Shown: positions 1 through 9,419 of the stretch, piece after piece | Layout of the letters: the number at the start of each line of letters is the position of its first letter | Position numbering within the stretch: position 1 is the first letter of the stretch | NCBI GenBank assembly: GCA_024398515.1 | Contig: JAKSIZ010000016.1 | Span: 1 to 45,956 of the forward strand | Source: Bacteroidaceae bacterium | Lineage (GTDB): Bacteria > Bacteroidota > Bacteroidia > Bacteroidales > Bacteroidaceae | Length of the DNA stretch: 45,956 nucleotides | Direction: 5' to 3' | Position numbers and translations under genes: made by a program | Notes under the pieces: generated by a model | Seen by the model: only the letters and a program-made list of their open reading frames with translations | The model's database searches: none | Told to the model about the DNA's origin: nothing

Positions 1-12
1 ATGAATATATTC

Positions 13-54
13 AAAAAGAGGTCGTGTCAGTTACTTTTGACACGACCTCTTTTT
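13..54. terminator. Bidirectional intrinsic terminator
   Basis: A 17-bp perfect stem (13-29 with 38-54) around an 8-base loop is flanked by an A run on the left and a T run on the right. It can therefore end transcription from either side. On the minus strand it sits about 75 bases beyond the end of the GH57 gene and would close the glycogen operon. Confidence 0.9.
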
Positions 55-128
55 TAAGGGTATAAAGGTCATACACGAAAAGACAAACGCTTCATGTACG
101 TCGAAAGAGAAAAGCTGATGAGCAATTC

Positions 129-1439
129 TTACTTCTTTGCCTTCTCAAGTTTTTCGAGGTTTGTCTTCAGGTGGAGTATCTCCTGGTCCTTTATGGCAAT
201 CTGCTTACCCATGTTTTCGATAAGCGTAATGTAGCCGTTAAGTTCCTCATTGTCTATCTCCTGTGGATACAGGGTGTTGACACGATTGATGAAGTCGCCA
301 AGGATGTTCATGTAGTTTGTGAACGCATCAAACGGACTATCGTAGATACCACGATTGAAACCTACGTAGTTTGGCTTTGTCGTCATGAAACGGAAATTGT
401 TTGATGCCTGCAGGTAATACCAGTCCTGGATAAGGCGTTCATCGCGAGTAATCATAAGTCGGTCGGCAAGTGAATAGAGCTTATCGAAAGCCTCACGCTG
501 CATCTTGTTTCCTAACCAGCAACTTACGTCGCGTTCCTCGTCAACCCATGACAGTGTGTCAGGCACGTCTAACGTGTCGATTGGCTTCACCTTTGAGAAG
601 ATTTCCGTAGGGTTTGCGAATGTTATACCCTTTTCTTTTGCAAGGGCAGGGATAGCACGAAGGAACTCGAGGATGTTCGACGACAATGGTTGAGCCATTC
701 CGAGCGCAGAAAGTTCCATGAATATGTTCACTATCTGCTCTTCCTTTGGCAATGCTGCAATCTTATCTACATAACGGTCAGCAAACAATGGATACTCGCT
801 CCAGCTACTGTCATTGAAGCGAAGAGAGATATCGTCGCTTAATTCTACGTCGCGCAACAGGAGTTTCAGCTTTGGAGCTTCGATGCAATTATAAACATAA
901 TGCGACGATTTCCAGCCGAGAACATGCTTTGCACCTTCGGTCAACATGCCTTTGAAGCCCATTGCAGCCACTTGGCGACCAATGTCGTTGCTGTAGATAA
1001 GCGATGAGTTGCGGAACACTTTCGGCGTCTGACCAAAGAATTCCTTCATCTTCTGCATCTGTCGCTTCACCTCGATAGCGAAGCATTCCTCGTTGGCAAG
1101 CGATGCCAAACCATGTGAATATGGTTCAGCAAGGAACTCTACACAGCCCGTGTCGGCAAGTTCTTTCAGTAAGTCGAGCACTTTTGGAGCGTGCATTTCC
1201 ATCTGTTCAATGCCACACCCAGAGAGGGAAATGGTAAACTTGAACGCACCCTTATTCTCTTTCACCATCTCTAAAAGCGTGGTCAAGGCAGGGATATAGG
1301 AATGTTCAGCAATGTCGGAAATGCTGCGTTCGTTCTCGAAATCATCGTAATAATAATGATCGGTACCTATGTCAAAGAAGCGATACCGCTTGAGATGGAT
1401 GATTTGATGCATCTCAAAATACAAGCAAATAGTTTTCAT
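129..1439 (-). CDS. GH57-family alpha-amylase-like glycoside hydrolase
   Basis: This 436-residue protein resembles the short Bacteroidetes GH57 enzymes, retaining alpha-glucan hydrolases or transferases that act on glycogen or starch-like polymers in the cytoplasm. The N-terminus has the typical start of the beta/alpha barrel with an HQ pair (residues 11-12). The segment FLAEPYSHGL and the later GMLTEGAKHVLG (candidate nucleophile Glu) fit conserved GH57 strands, but I assign the catalytic residues only tentatively. No signal peptide is visible. The last 25 residues are a Lys/Glu-rich predicted coiled coil. It is the third gene of a minus-strand operon with a glycosyltransferase (17-bp gap) and a debranching enzyme, which supports intracellular glycogen turnover. 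Exact specificity (amylase, branching enzyme or 4-alpha-glucanotransferase) cannot be read from the sequence. Confidence 0.85.
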   Translation of the reverse strand: MKTICLYFEMHQIIHLKRYRFFDIGTDHYYYDDFENERSISDIAEHSYIPALTTLLEMVKENKGAFKFTISLSGCGIEQMEMHAPKVLDLLKELADTGCVEFLAEPYSHGLASLANEECFAIEVKRQMQKMKEFFGQTPKVFRNSSLIYSNDIGRQVAAMGFKGMLTEGAKHVLGWKSSHYVYNCIEAPKLKLLLRDVELSDDISLRFNDSSWSEYPLFADRYVDKIAALPKEEQIVNIFMELSALGMAQPLSSNILEFLRAIPALAKEKGITFANPTEIFSKVKPIDTLDVPDTLSWVDEERDVSCWLGNKMQREAFDKLYSLADRLMITRDERLIQDWYYLQASNNFRFMTTKPNYVGFNRGIYDSPFDAFTNYMNILGDFINRVNTLYPQEIDNEELNGYITLIENMGKQIAIKDQEILHLKTNLEKLEKAKK

Positions 1440-1455
1440 ATCTTATTTTGGGTTT

Positions 1456-2727
1456 TTATTTTGTCTTTGCTATTGTGTCTTCGTATAGATTCCTTATGCG
1501 CTGGCCAACCTTCTCCCAAGTAATCTGGTCAACCTCATTCTTGCCTTCCACCTGAAGATAACGGAAGAGGGATTCGTTGTTACAAATAGAGTATATGGCA
1601 TCTGCCATGGCATGAATGTCCCAGTAGTCGCACTTGATGCAGTTGTTCAATATCTCGCCACAACCACTTTGCTTTGAGATTATGGTCGGTGTTCCGCATT
1701 GCATTGCCTCAAGAGGAGAGATGCCGAAAGGTTCACTTACCGATGGCATGACATACACATCTGATGCTTTCAGGCACTCATAGACCTGCTTTCCACGCAT
1801 AAAGCCTGGGAAGTGGAAACGGTCGGCAATGCCTCTTTCGGCTGCAAGCCATATCATCTTCTCCATCATGTCGCCACTTCCTGCCATGCAGAAACGCACA
1901 TTATGGGTACGACGAAGCACGAGAGCAGCAGCCTCAACGAAGTATTCTGGTCCTTTCTGCATAGTGATACGACCAAGGAACGTCACCACTTTCTCCTTTC
2001 CAGTGTGGTCAGGACGAGGAATGTCTTGGTATTCCTGTGCCAAAGGATACACGGCATTGTGCATTGCAAAGCACTTACGTGGGTCCTGATGATACTGATT
2101 TATGACCGTCTGACGCGTCAGTTCGCTCACGCACATAATGCAGTCAGCATTGTCCATACCATTCTTTTCGATACCATAAACGGTAGGATTCACCTTTCCG
2201 CGCGAACGGTCGAAGTCGGTAGCATGAACGTGAATGACCAGTGGTTTGCCGCTTACTTGCTTTGCATGTATTCCTGCAGGGTAAGTCAACCAGTCGTGTG
2301 CATGGATTATATCAAACTCTTGCTGACGTGCAACGACACCTGCCACGATACTATAATTGTTAATCTCCTCGTGCAAATTGTCGGGATATCGTCCGCTGAA
2401 CTCCATACAACCAAGGTCGTTTACGTTCATATAATTGAAGTCAGCATAGATGTTGTCGCGCAAAGAATAATACCATTCAGGCGAAATAAGATGCCCTATC
2501 CTACTGTTTACGTAGTCATAACTTGCATCACGCCATGCAATAGGCACGCAGTTCATTGGTATAATGTTCATGAAACTGCGGTCTTCGTCGCCATGAGGTG
2601 CCGGCAGGCAGAAGGTTATATCCATATCGCCCTGCACAGCCAAGCCCTTTGTCAGTCCGTAACTGGCAGTTCCCAAGCCTCCGAGAATGTGGGGAGGGAA
2701 CTCCCATCCAAACATTAGTACTCGCAT
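1456..2727 (-). CDS. GT4/GT-B glycosyltransferase, probable glycogen synthase-like
   Basis: A 423-residue GT-B fold glycosyltransferase. The N-terminal domain opens with WEFPPHILGGLGTASYGL, the acceptor-side glycine loop of starch/glycogen synthases and related GT4 enzymes. The C-terminal nucleotide-sugar domain begins near GRITMQKGPEYFVEAA and has the E-x7-E motif in EPFGISPLEAMQCGTP. The catalytic-type His is likely in IIHAHDWLTYPAG. It lies 3 bp after the debranching-enzyme stop codon and 17 bp before GH57, so the three are one transcript. In Bacteroidetes this neighbourhood encodes glycogen synthesis and remodelling, so ADP- or UDP-glucose-dependent alpha-glucan synthesis in the cytoplasm is the likely role. 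The family call is firm; the donor and product are inferred from context. Confidence 0.87.
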   Translation of the reverse strand: MRVLMFGWEFPPHILGGLGTASYGLTKGLAVQGDMDITFCLPAPHGDEDRSFMNIIPMNCVPIAWRDASYDYVNSRIGHLISPEWYYSLRDNIYADFNYMNVNDLGCMEFSGRYPDNLHEEINNYSIVAGVVARQQEFDIIHAHDWLTYPAGIHAKQVSGKPLVIHVHATDFDRSRGKVNPTVYGIEKNGMDNADCIMCVSELTRQTVINQYHQDPRKCFAMHNAVYPLAQEYQDIPRPDHTGKEKVVTFLGRITMQKGPEYFVEAAALVLRRTHNVRFCMAGSGDMMEKMIWLAAERGIADRFHFPGFMRGKQVYECLKASDVYVMPSVSEPFGISPLEAMQCGTPTIISKQSGCGEILNNCIKCDYWDIHAMADAIYSICNNESLFRYLQVEGKNEVDQITWEKVGQRIRNLYEDTIAKTK

Positions 2728-2730
2728 ATC

Positions 2731-4644
2731 TTAATACTTATATTTTTCTATAATTTCACTAATCCTTAATAGTTCAGCCACATTCATTGCGAATGCCATG
2801 CCTCCACGTCCAGAGAATGGTGGGTTTCCATCGAATAGTTCCGGCATTGTGCCTATTGCATGGAACGCTATCTCTTCCTCGAAACCTATCATCTGTCGCT
2901 GAATGAAACTCAGTCGCGAACGCTTATATACCTTTATACAAGCCTCAAGATAGAAACTTTCAAGCCATGGCCACGCCGTTCCCTGATGATAAGCATAATC
3001 TCTTTGATACTGCGGACCGACGAACAGAGGATTGTAACCTCCGCTCTTTGGAGAGAGGGATCGCAGTCCTTTCGGCGTCAACAGTTCGCGTGTACAAATG
3101 TCGAGGACGCTTTTCTTTGCCTCGGCATCAAGTGGAGAATAGTCGAGTGCCACGGCAAAGATCATGTTAGGTCGCACACTCCAGTCAACCATATTACCAT
3201 CAACATAGTCATACAAGTAGCCATATTCATTGAGGAACATTGCAGTAAAGGCTTCTTGGAATCGTTCTGCCCCACTCCACGACTCGCCTTTCAGGTCTGC
3301 TGCAAAGCACAAGGCATTATACCACAAAGCGTTTATCTCAACGATATACCCCGAACGAGGAGTGATTGGACGCCCATTATCTGTCGAGTTCATCCACGTC
3401 ACAGCCTTGTCAGTGCCTTCACAATAGACCAATCCATTATCTTCTACCTTGAAGTTAGGATGCTTATTGGCCGACAGATACTTTACTATATCGGCAACAA
3501 GTTTGCCATATTTCGTAACGCACCTTTCCTTTCCTTGGTCCTTGGCATACTGTTGTATTGCCCAAATTGCCCAAAGCAAAACGTCGGGATGCTGCATTTC
3601 ATGAAGGTCGATGGTCACTTTCTTGCCAGCCATGAACTCACGTATTCCCTTCTCGGCAGTCTTCATCACGTCCTCGAAGTGGTGTGGTTCCTTTATACAG
3701 AGCGTTAATCCTGGCAGCGAAATAAACTCATCTCTGGCACGACACTTGAACCAAGGATGCCCAGCTAAGATGTAACTTCCGCTCTTTGTATTGTAATGGA
3801 ACTGGTGAGCAGCACTTGCAAGGCAGTGATAGAAGTTGTCCCAATGCAGCACTTCAGCAGCTTCCGTGTCGAAAAGCTTGCGTAGTTTCTTTGTATCCAT
3901 CTGCGATGTTGACGCTGCAAATACTACACTCTCGCCCTTACGCAACGATAGTTCAAAGTATCCTGGCACATAAAGGTCCTCAGTTGTAGCATAACCACGC
4001 TCCTGCTCTTTCGGATATTCCACGCCACGATACCAGTCAGGATGGAACACAAACTCGTTCTTCCTGCTGAACTGCATGAATAGTTCCGGATACCCTGCGT
4101 ACATGCAAGTCTTTATTCCATTGTCTATCTGCTGGTATTCGCGCGATGCCGTACCGTTCTCGTGGGTATATTCTCTTACGGAACGGAACGCCAGGAATGG
4201 CTGGAAGCGCAGAGTGACAGCCCCCGTCGAGTCTAACAATGTGTAGCGAAGAAGTATTCTGTCCTCGAATTTCTGCATCAGCATCTCCTTCTTGAGCAGC
4301 ACTCCTCCTACCCTGTAAATGGTCGTAGGCACATAGTCGGCATTAAACTCCTTGATGTATTTATGTCCTTGTGGGCTAAAGTTATGGCCTTGATACTTAT
4401 GCAGGCCAAGGTTAAACCGTGCCCCATGCTGTATGACCGACACGTCTAACGACGAGAGCAGCACGTGGTTCTCACTGTCCATCTCTGGTATTGGCACCAC
4501 CAGCAATCCATGATATTTGCGTGTGTTGCAATCCACGAGCGTAGAACAAGCGTATGCTCCCGAGCGGCTCACACGGAGCAATTCCTTGCGAAGCGAATAC
4601 TCCAGATTGGTCATCAAAGCCCTTTCAAAATGTAAATAACTCAT
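2731..4644 (-). CDS. Glycogen debranching enzyme, amylo-alpha-1,6-glucosidase (GH133-like)
   Basis: A 637-residue two-domain protein. Residues about 20-230 match the bacterial debranching-enzyme N-terminal beta domain (GDE_N), with the characteristic CSTLVDCNTRKYHGLLV. Residues about 280-630 form the alpha/alpha-toroid glucosidase domain (GDE_C), with SLPGLTL, WMNSTDNGRPITPRSGY and GTAWPWLESFY segments. It hydrolyses alpha-1,6 branch stubs in glycogen. It is the first gene of the operon: a TATCTTTGC element on the minus strand lies 33 bp upstream of the ATG. The length is normal for bacterial members and no key segment is missing. No signal peptide, so cytoplasmic. Confidence 0.9.
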   Translation of the reverse strand: MSYLHFERALMTNLEYSLRKELLRVSRSGAYACSTLVDCNTRKYHGLLVVPIPEMDSENHVLLSSLDVSVIQHGARFNLGLHKYQGHNFSPQGHKYIKEFNADYVPTTIYRVGGVLLKKEMLMQKFEDRILLRYTLLDSTGAVTLRFQPFLAFRSVREYTHENGTASREYQQIDNGIKTCMYAGYPELFMQFSRKNEFVFHPDWYRGVEYPKEQERGYATTEDLYVPGYFELSLRKGESVVFAASTSQMDTKKLRKLFDTEAAEVLHWDNFYHCLASAAHQFHYNTKSGSYILAGHPWFKCRARDEFISLPGLTLCIKEPHHFEDVMKTAEKGIREFMAGKKVTIDLHEMQHPDVLLWAIWAIQQYAKDQGKERCVTKYGKLVADIVKYLSANKHPNFKVEDNGLVYCEGTDKAVTWMNSTDNGRPITPRSGYIVEINALWYNALCFAADLKGESWSGAERFQEAFTAMFLNEYGYLYDYVDGNMVDWSVRPNMIFAVALDYSPLDAEAKKSVLDICTRELLTPKGLRSLSPKSGGYNPLFVGPQYQRDYAYHQGTAWPWLESFYLEACIKVYKRSRLSFIQRQMIGFEEEIAFHAIGTMPELFDGNPPFSGRGGMAFAMNVAELLRISEIIEKYKY

Positions 4645-4676
4645 GTCTTTGATTTATGTTTTAAGTTTTATGCTTT

Positions 4677-4685
4677 GCAAAGATA
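4677..4685 (-). promoter_or_regulatory. Bacteroidetes-type -7 element for the glycogen operon
   Basis: The minus strand reads TATCTTTGC, matching TAnnTTTG, 33 bp before the debranching-enzyme start. No clear -33 TTG was found at the usual spacing. Confidence 0.6.
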
Positions 4686-4840
4686 ATAAAAATTTATGAA
4701 TTGTCATTTACTATTTACAAATTATTTACATTTTTTGCATTTGTAACGACACATTTTTTAATCCTTTCATACAGGGGAGAACCGTAGAAATTGTGGGGGT
4801 GTGCGATAGGCTCTACAGGGGTGTCTGATGGGGGTGAAAA
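4686..4840. other. Intergenic stretch with spaced G tracts
   Basis: No gene is visible. The left part is AT-rich upstream DNA of the glycogen operon. From about 4775 to 4836 the plus strand has four tracts of four or five G separated by 12-23 bases. The remainder up to 4956 is occupied by the triple-dyad element and an 8-bp tandem repeat. Confidence 0.5.
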
Positions 4841-4919
4841 AAAGTTGTACAACTTTCGCACGAAAGTTGTACAACATTCAGTTGAAAGTTGTACAACTTT
4901 TTTTTCGAGTTAAGCGTTC
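4841..4919 (-). repeat. Triple-dyad intergenic element A
   Basis: Three copies of the 16-base perfect palindrome AAAGTTGTACAACTTT (the middle copy has one mismatch) start at 4841, 4863 and 4885, a period of exactly 22 bp. On the minus strand the order is GAACGCTTAACTC, an A run, then the units, then a T7 run and CACCCCC. The last two minus-strand units with the CG-TG-CG linker form a hairpin followed by T7, so it can serve as the terminator of the antiporter gene ending at 4957. Same architecture as the elements at 14574, 21096, 36129 and 44135. Confidence 0.8.
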
Positions 4920-4920
4920 G

Positions 4921-4954
4921 TCTTCGAGATTTCGAGATTTCGAGTTCTCGAAAT
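4921..4954. repeat. Short tandem repeat, 8-bp unit TTCGAGAT-like
   Basis: Between element A and the antiporter stop codon the plus strand repeats TCGAGATT at 8-bp spacing, ending in a palindromic TTCTCGAA. A related 16-bp double repeat sits at 11229-11259. Confidence 0.6.
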
Positions 4955-4956
4955 AA

Positions 4957-7212
4957 TTACATCAATAAGGCGAGTTCTTTCACTTTTGTCTCTTCGCCTA
5001 CGAGGAAGAGTATGTCGCCTTCGGCAAATGGTCGTTGCTTGTCGATTGGCGTGAGTTGCTCTTTGCCGTTGTCAAGTCCGAGTGCCATGCACTTATATAT
5101 GTCGCGCAATCCACTGTCGGCTATGGTCTTGCCAAGGAATGGGCAGCGTGATGATAATTCTATGGAGAGCACTTTCATGTCGTCGTACTTGCGTTCGACG
5201 AATGATTCGCTGTCGGTTATTGCCTTGCTGAACTTGCTGAGTTCGCTGTCGGTGCCCACAACGTTTATCACGTCGTTAGGGAAGAGTATGTTCTTTCCGC
5301 CTGGTATATTGATGCGGTATGAGCCTCGTATGATGCTGCTTACGTGTACGCCAAAGCGTGTACCGAAGTGAAGGTCGTGGAGCGAACGGCCTACGCAGAA
5401 ACTATGGTCGGGTATCGTGATGGTCGAGATGTGTATATCACGATTGACGAGTCGGCTGTGTCCGAACTGTCTTCGGGCTCCGGTATATTTCTCTTGCTGA
5501 TATTTCTCGCGTGCGCCAAGGTTCTCGAAGAAGCGTTTTTCGATGGATTCACCGCTTTTCTTGAGCGACTTTGACTTGACAATGAAGATGAATATAATAA
5601 GTGCGATGGCAAAGAGTATGGCCAATCCGAACTGGTCGCTAAAGATGCTTACCACGCTGAACACGAAGAGCATCGCCACTGCCCAACGTACAAGAATGGT
5701 AAAAATAAGTGGAAGTCGGTTGAGGAAACTCTCGTCCCAGAGGCGCCTGTAGTCTTCATCGCGCAGTTTCTTTACCGCGATTGCCCTGAGGAATGGCGCC
5801 ATCAGCATCAATGCTATGACTGCCGAGAGCAAGGATGACCATGGTTCCGGTAACAGAGAATTGACGAATGGACCGCCGACAGTGTACATAAACAGTATGA
5901 TTGCAACGCAGATTACGGAGTATATAACTACCAGTTTCAACAGTTTTACGAGATAACTTTTCCACTGCGTAGCCCCGTCGGAGAGCGATGGAGAGCTTAT
6001 CGTAAGCTTGTTGAGCACGTCTAACCACTTGTCAGGAATGCGTCGTTCGAGGTGTTCGTATGCTGGTGTGGCGAGTTTTATCATGTAAGGCGTGAGGAAT
6101 GTAGTGATTACACTGACCGCCACAACCACTGGATAAAGGTGAGGACTGATGACTTTCAGCGACAGTCCAAGCGATGCGATGATGAATGCAAATTCACCTA
6201 TCTGCGCCATTGAAAAGCCGCATTTCACTGCATTGTTCAACGATTGTCCGCTTATGAAGTAAGCAAAAGTGCTGAACACAGCGTGTCCCACGACGATGGT
6301 AAGCACCAAAATGACGATTGGTACGGAGTATTCAACTATAATCTTAGGCTCAACAAGCATACCGACAGAGACGAAGAAGACTGCTCCAAAGAGGTTTTTC
6401 ACAGGATTGAACACGCGTTCTATCTTCTCCACTTCGATGGTTTCGGCAAGTATGCTGCCCATAATAAACGCACCGAAAGCACTGCTGAAGCCGACTTTTG
6501 TAGAGAATATCGCCATGCCAAGGCATAGTGCGATAGAGAGGATGAGCAATGTCTCGTCGTTGATTATGCCGCGAAGTTTGCGCAACAACAACGGAACAAG
6601 GAAGATTCCAAACAAGAACCAAATCAACACATAGAATGCAATCTTCAGCACACTAAGGGCAACCTGACCGCCACTAAGTTCGCCTTCGCCCGCAAATGCC
6701 GAAAGCATGACCATGAGAACAATGGCAAGTATGTCTTCGAGAATGAGCACACTCATGACGAGCGACGTGAATTTCTGCTGGAACAAGCCCATGTCGTCGA
6801 ACGCCTTATATATAATAGTGGTGGAACTCATGGCAAGCATTCCGCCAAGGAACACGCAGTCCATGTCGCTCCATCCGAACACATGACCCACACAACTGCC
6901 CAGAACCATCATGCAGAAGACTATCGTCACGGCTGCGATTATCGGTGCAGCACCCATCTTTGTAATCTTCTTGAACGAAAATTCCAAGCCTAATGAGAAC
7001 AACATGAATATGACGCCAATGTTGGCCCATACGCTGATGTCGGCCTCGTCAACGACAGATTCCGTGTAAGGCATGTGGGGAGAAACAAAGAAACCAGCCA
7101 CGATGTAACCCAACACAAGCGGTTGCTTGAGCTTCTTGAATATGAGGGTGACTACTGCCGCAGCGGCAAGTATCAGTCCCAAATCAGTGACAAGAACAGG
7201 TACTCCTTCCAT
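4957..7212 (-). CDS. CPA2-family monovalent cation/proton antiporter with C-terminal RCK/TrkA-C domains
   Basis: An inner-membrane protein of 751 residues. The first 390 residues are the 12-13 helix Na+/H+ exchanger domain (KefB/KefC/CPA2 class), with the helix breaks and acidic residues of the transport core in SVLILEDILAIVLM. Several further membrane helices follow at about 425-560. The C-terminus has two TrkA-C-like regulatory modules, each with a GRSLHDL- or GKTIADSGL-type opening. Potassium or sodium for proton exchange under ligand control is the family role. I start it at the ATG at 7210-7212. An in-frame TTG two codons upstream would overlap the pepT stop codon. The ATG lies 2 bp after that stop, so translational coupling is likely. 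No TrkA-N nucleotide-binding domain is apparent. Confidence 0.88.
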   Translation of the reverse strand: MEGVPVLVTDLGLILAAAAVVTLIFKKLKQPLVLGYIVAGFFVSPHMPYTESVVDEADISVWANIGVIFMLFSLGLEFSFKKITKMGAAPIIAAVTIVFCMMVLGSCVGHVFGWSDMDCVFLGGMLAMSSTTIIYKAFDDMGLFQQKFTSLVMSVLILEDILAIVLMVMLSAFAGEGELSGGQVALSVLKIAFYVLIWFLFGIFLVPLLLRKLRGIINDETLLILSIALCLGMAIFSTKVGFSSAFGAFIMGSILAETIEVEKIERVFNPVKNLFGAVFFVSVGMLVEPKIIVEYSVPIVILVLTIVVGHAVFSTFAYFISGQSLNNAVKCGFSMAQIGEFAFIIASLGLSLKVISPHLYPVVVAVSVITTFLTPYMIKLATPAYEHLERRIPDKWLDVLNKLTISSPSLSDGATQWKSYLVKLLKLVVIYSVICVAIILFMYTVGGPFVNSLLPEPWSSLLSAVIALMLMAPFLRAIAVKKLRDEDYRRLWDESFLNRLPLIFTILVRWAVAMLFVFSVVSIFSDQFGLAILFAIALIIFIFIVKSKSLKKSGESIEKRFFENLGAREKYQQEKYTGARRQFGHSRLVNRDIHISTITIPDHSFCVGRSLHDLHFGTRFGVHVSSIIRGSYRINIPGGKNILFPNDVINVVGTDSELSKFSKAITDSESFVERKYDDMKVLSIELSSRCPFLGKTIADSGLRDIYKCMALGLDNGKEQLTPIDKQRPFAEGDILFLVGEETKVKELALLM

Positions 7213-7214
7213 AA

Positions 7215-8438
7215 TCAATCATTATATGCTCCTGTAAGTTCGCAGAGTTTAACGACTACCATCATAGCCTTTTCCATAGTCTGAATGGAAACAAACTCGT
7301 ATGGTCCGTGGAAGTTTACGCCGCCTGCGAAGATGTTTGGGCAAGGAAGTCCCTTGAACGAAAGTTGTGCACCGTCAGTTCCTCCACGTATAGGTTGCAC
7401 CTTTGGCGACACACCTGCCTCGTTCATAGCCTGAAGTACGAGGTCGATGACGTGCATGTTGTCCTCAATCTTCTCAAGCATATTATAATATTGGTCGTTG
7501 AGCGTGAGGGTTGCAGTGCCTTCGCCATACTTTTCATTTATCTCGCGGACACATTTATCAATGAAATCCTTGCGTTCTTCAAAGCGTTCACGGTCGTGGT
7601 CACGAATGATATAACTGAGGTTTGACTTCTCGACATTGCCGCTCATTCCCGTCAGATGATAGAATCCTTGGTACCCTTCGGTAAACTCTGGAGTCTCCTT
7701 GCGTGGAAGCATTGAGGCAAACTCGTTGGCAACCATGTTTGCATTCACCATTTTTCCTTTGGCATAACCAGGATGAACACTGACGCCACGGAACTCAATC
7801 TTGGCTGATGCAGCGTTGAAGTTCTCGTATTCCAACTCGCCGAGGTCGCCTCCGTCCATAGTGTAAGCCCATTGGCAACCGAACTTCTCAACGTCGAAAT
7901 GATGTGCGCCCATGCCTATTTCCTCGTCAGGATTAAAGGCAATGCGGATGTCGCCATGCTTTATCTCGTCGTGTTCTTTCAGATAAACCATAGCCTGAAC
8001 AATCTCGGCAATGCCAGCCTTATCGTCTGCTCCGAGCAGTGTAGTGCCGTCTGTCACGATAAGGTCTTCGCCCTTATGATCGAGGAGTTCGGGGAATTGG
8101 CGTGGAGAAGACACGATACCTGGCGAAAGTTCAATGTCGTTTCCGTCGTATGACTCGATGATTCTTGCCTTTATGTCCTTTCCGCTGCAGTCAGGCGACA
8201 CGTCGTAATGGCTGATGAAGCCGATGGTCGGAACCTCTTTCTTGATATTCGATGGAAGAGTTGCATAGATGTAACCCATGTCGTCCATCTCCACATCCTT
8301 GAGTCCTTCGCTTTCAAGTTCTTTTTTCAAGTATTTGGCAAACACAAGTTGTTTGTCCGTACTGGGCACTGAGTCGGAAGTTTCCGATGACTGAGTGTCG
8401 AATTTTGTGTAGTTTATAAACCGTTCTACAATGTTCAT
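7215..8438 (-). CDS. pepT: Peptidase T (tripeptide aminopeptidase)
   Basis: 407 residues, the standard length for PepT of peptidase family M20B, a cytoplasmic dinuclear zinc aminopeptidase removing the N-terminal residue from tripeptides. The metal site is complete: SHYDVSPD (His77, Asp79), LLGADDKAG (bridging Asp138 region), NPDEEIG (catalytic and metal Glu172-173), Asp195 in TMDGGD, and the late His in [28 protein letters not shown] is also typical. It ends 2 bp before the antiporter start and lies 15 bp after the lipoprotein-gene region, in a short minus-strand run. Confidence 0.96.
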   Translation of the reverse strand: MNIVERFINYTKFDTQSSETSDSVPSTDKQLVFAKYLKKELESEGLKDVEMDDMGYIYATLPSNIKKEVPTIGFISHYDVSPDCSGKDIKARIIESYDGNDIELSPGIVSSPRQFPELLDHKGEDLIVTDGTTLLGADDKAGIAEIVQAMVYLKEHDEIKHGDIRIAFNPDEEIGMGAHHFDVEKFGCQWAYTMDGGDLGELEYENFNAASAKIEFRGVSVHPGYAKGKMVNANMVANEFASMLPRKETPEFTEGYQGFYHLTGMSGNVEKSNLSYIIRDHDRERFEERKDFIDKCVREINEKYGEGTATLTLNDQYYNMLEKIEDNMHVIDLVLQAMNEAGVSPKVQPIRGGTDGAQLSFKGLPCPNIFAGGVNFHGPYEFVSIQTMEKAMMVVVKLCELTGAYND

Positions 8439-8453
8439 AATCGATATTTGTTA

Positions 8454-9221
8454 TTATTTGGATTTGTCATTTTTACCGATGGAATCGGCATTTTCTTCAA
8501 CTTTCTTACGGTAATAACCCTGAGGTCCATCATCAAAGAAAATGATTAGAGAGTCCTGTTTCAATATCTTAAAGTCAACAGTATCCTTATGCATATTCTT
8601 TGCCATTGGGGTGAGAACAAGGTTGCCATTGAACAGTTCCCATCCTTTATACATTTTTGGTGCACGGTATTCGGCAAGTTGAAGCCCCGTTTCCTCCGCG
8701 TTTTTAATTCGCATACCAACAAAAGAAACGTTGTGGTTATCGCCGATTTCTATTCCGTACTCCACAGGTTTGAACATTTCCTGGCGCAACGAGTCGGAGA
8801 TAGAATCGTTCAAATGCTTTTCAAGCATGGCGAACTCCTTGTCGGTCATTGCTGCAGGACGGCGCAAAGTAGGAACTTCAAGATAGCACCACTTGCCTTT
8901 CAACAAGTCGATATTGATAACTTTTTCCGCGTATTGGCTATCGGCAGAAAGGATTATGGCAACATTGTCGCCCGTCTTTGGCATACCTAATATCTCATGA
9001 TTTTTCCATGCATGAGTAATGTCGAAAGTTTTTGGATCAGAGAGGTCATAAGGCATTACCTCAATAATCGAGTCGTTACAATCGCAGCAAAGACCATAAA
9101 AAGTGGAATCGCCAGGCTTATTCTGCACGCCCGATGGTTGTCCATTGCCATGTTGTCCACCCGCACATGCGTTGACGAGCAAAGCAAAAAACGCTAATAT
9201 CAGAAACAATTTGGTTTTCAT
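8454..9221 (-). CDS. Uncharacterised lipoprotein (DUF4738-like)
   Basis: 255 residues. The start was placed at the ATG at 9219-9221 because MKTKLFLILAFFALLVNAC is a clean lipoprotein signal peptide with the lipobox cysteine at residue 19. A longer in-frame ORF to 9362 would add 47 implausible residues and run across the promoter. The mature protein opens with a Gly/Gln/Asn-rich linker, has CCDC (possible metal or disulfide site), then a beta-rich domain ending in IIFFDDGPQGYYRKKVEE. This ending resembles the DUF4738 family of Bacteroidales lipoproteins; that assignment is from memory. No known function. It is expected to be anchored in the periplasm or outer membrane. Confidence 0.75.
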   Translation of the reverse strand: MKTKLFLILAFFALLVNACAGGQHGNGQPSGVQNKPGDSTFYGLCCDCNDSIIEVMPYDLSDPKTFDITHAWKNHEILGMPKTGDNVAIILSADSQYAEKVINIDLLKGKWCYLEVPTLRRPAAMTDKEFAMLEKHLNDSISDSLRQEMFKPVEYGIEIGDNHNVSFVGMRIKNAEETGLQLAEYRAPKMYKGWELFNGNLVLTPMAKNMHKDTVDFKILKQDSLIIFFDDGPQGYYRKKVEENADSIGKNDKSK

Positions 9222-9238
9222 ATTGCAAATATTTGTGT

Positions 9239-9247
9239 GCAAAGTTA
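9239..9247 (-). promoter_or_regulatory. -7 element for the lipoprotein gene
   Basis: The minus strand reads TAACTTTGC 17 bp upstream of the chosen ATG at 9221, which also supports the shorter start. Confidence 0.6.
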
Positions 9248-9329
9248 ACAAATAAATGTGAAAAAAAAGTTTTCGAGCGCAAATAAATATAAATTTATTT
9301 ATTTTATTGAACATTTTCTCGATGTAACC

Positions 9330-9360
9330 TTGTAAATATTGAAAGATTTTGTAATTTTGC
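9330..9360 (+). promoter_or_regulatory. Promoter of the carboxyltransferase gene
   Basis: TTG at 9330-9332 and TAATTTTGC at 9352-9360 with a 19-bp gap fit the Bacteroidetes -33/-7 consensus, giving a leader of roughly 50 bases before the ATG at 9420. Confidence 0.7.
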
Positions 9361-9419
9361 AAAACTTTTAGTAAAGGATTAAAAATTTGACAAAATTCTA
9401 TAGTAAATTAACCTAAGTT

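Noticed and set aside
1813-2718. 301-codon plus-strand open frame
   Set aside because: It lies entirely antisense to the glycosyltransferase gene, with no family features; a shadow frame. The same holds for the 274-codon frame opposite rpoD and the 301-codon frame opposite lon.
4775-4836. G-quadruplex at four G tracts
   Set aside because: Loops of 12-23 bases make a stable quadruplex unlikely. Recorded only as an intergenic note.
4841-4900. CRISPR-like repeat/spacer pattern in the triple-dyad elements
   Set aside because: Only three units with 6-8-base linkers, perfect dyads, unit 3 inverted, and no cas genes. This is not a CRISPR array.
9222-9362. Longer N-terminus for the lipoprotein gene
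   Set aside because: It would put 47 residues before an obvious lipoprotein signal peptide and cover the TAACTTTGC promoter.
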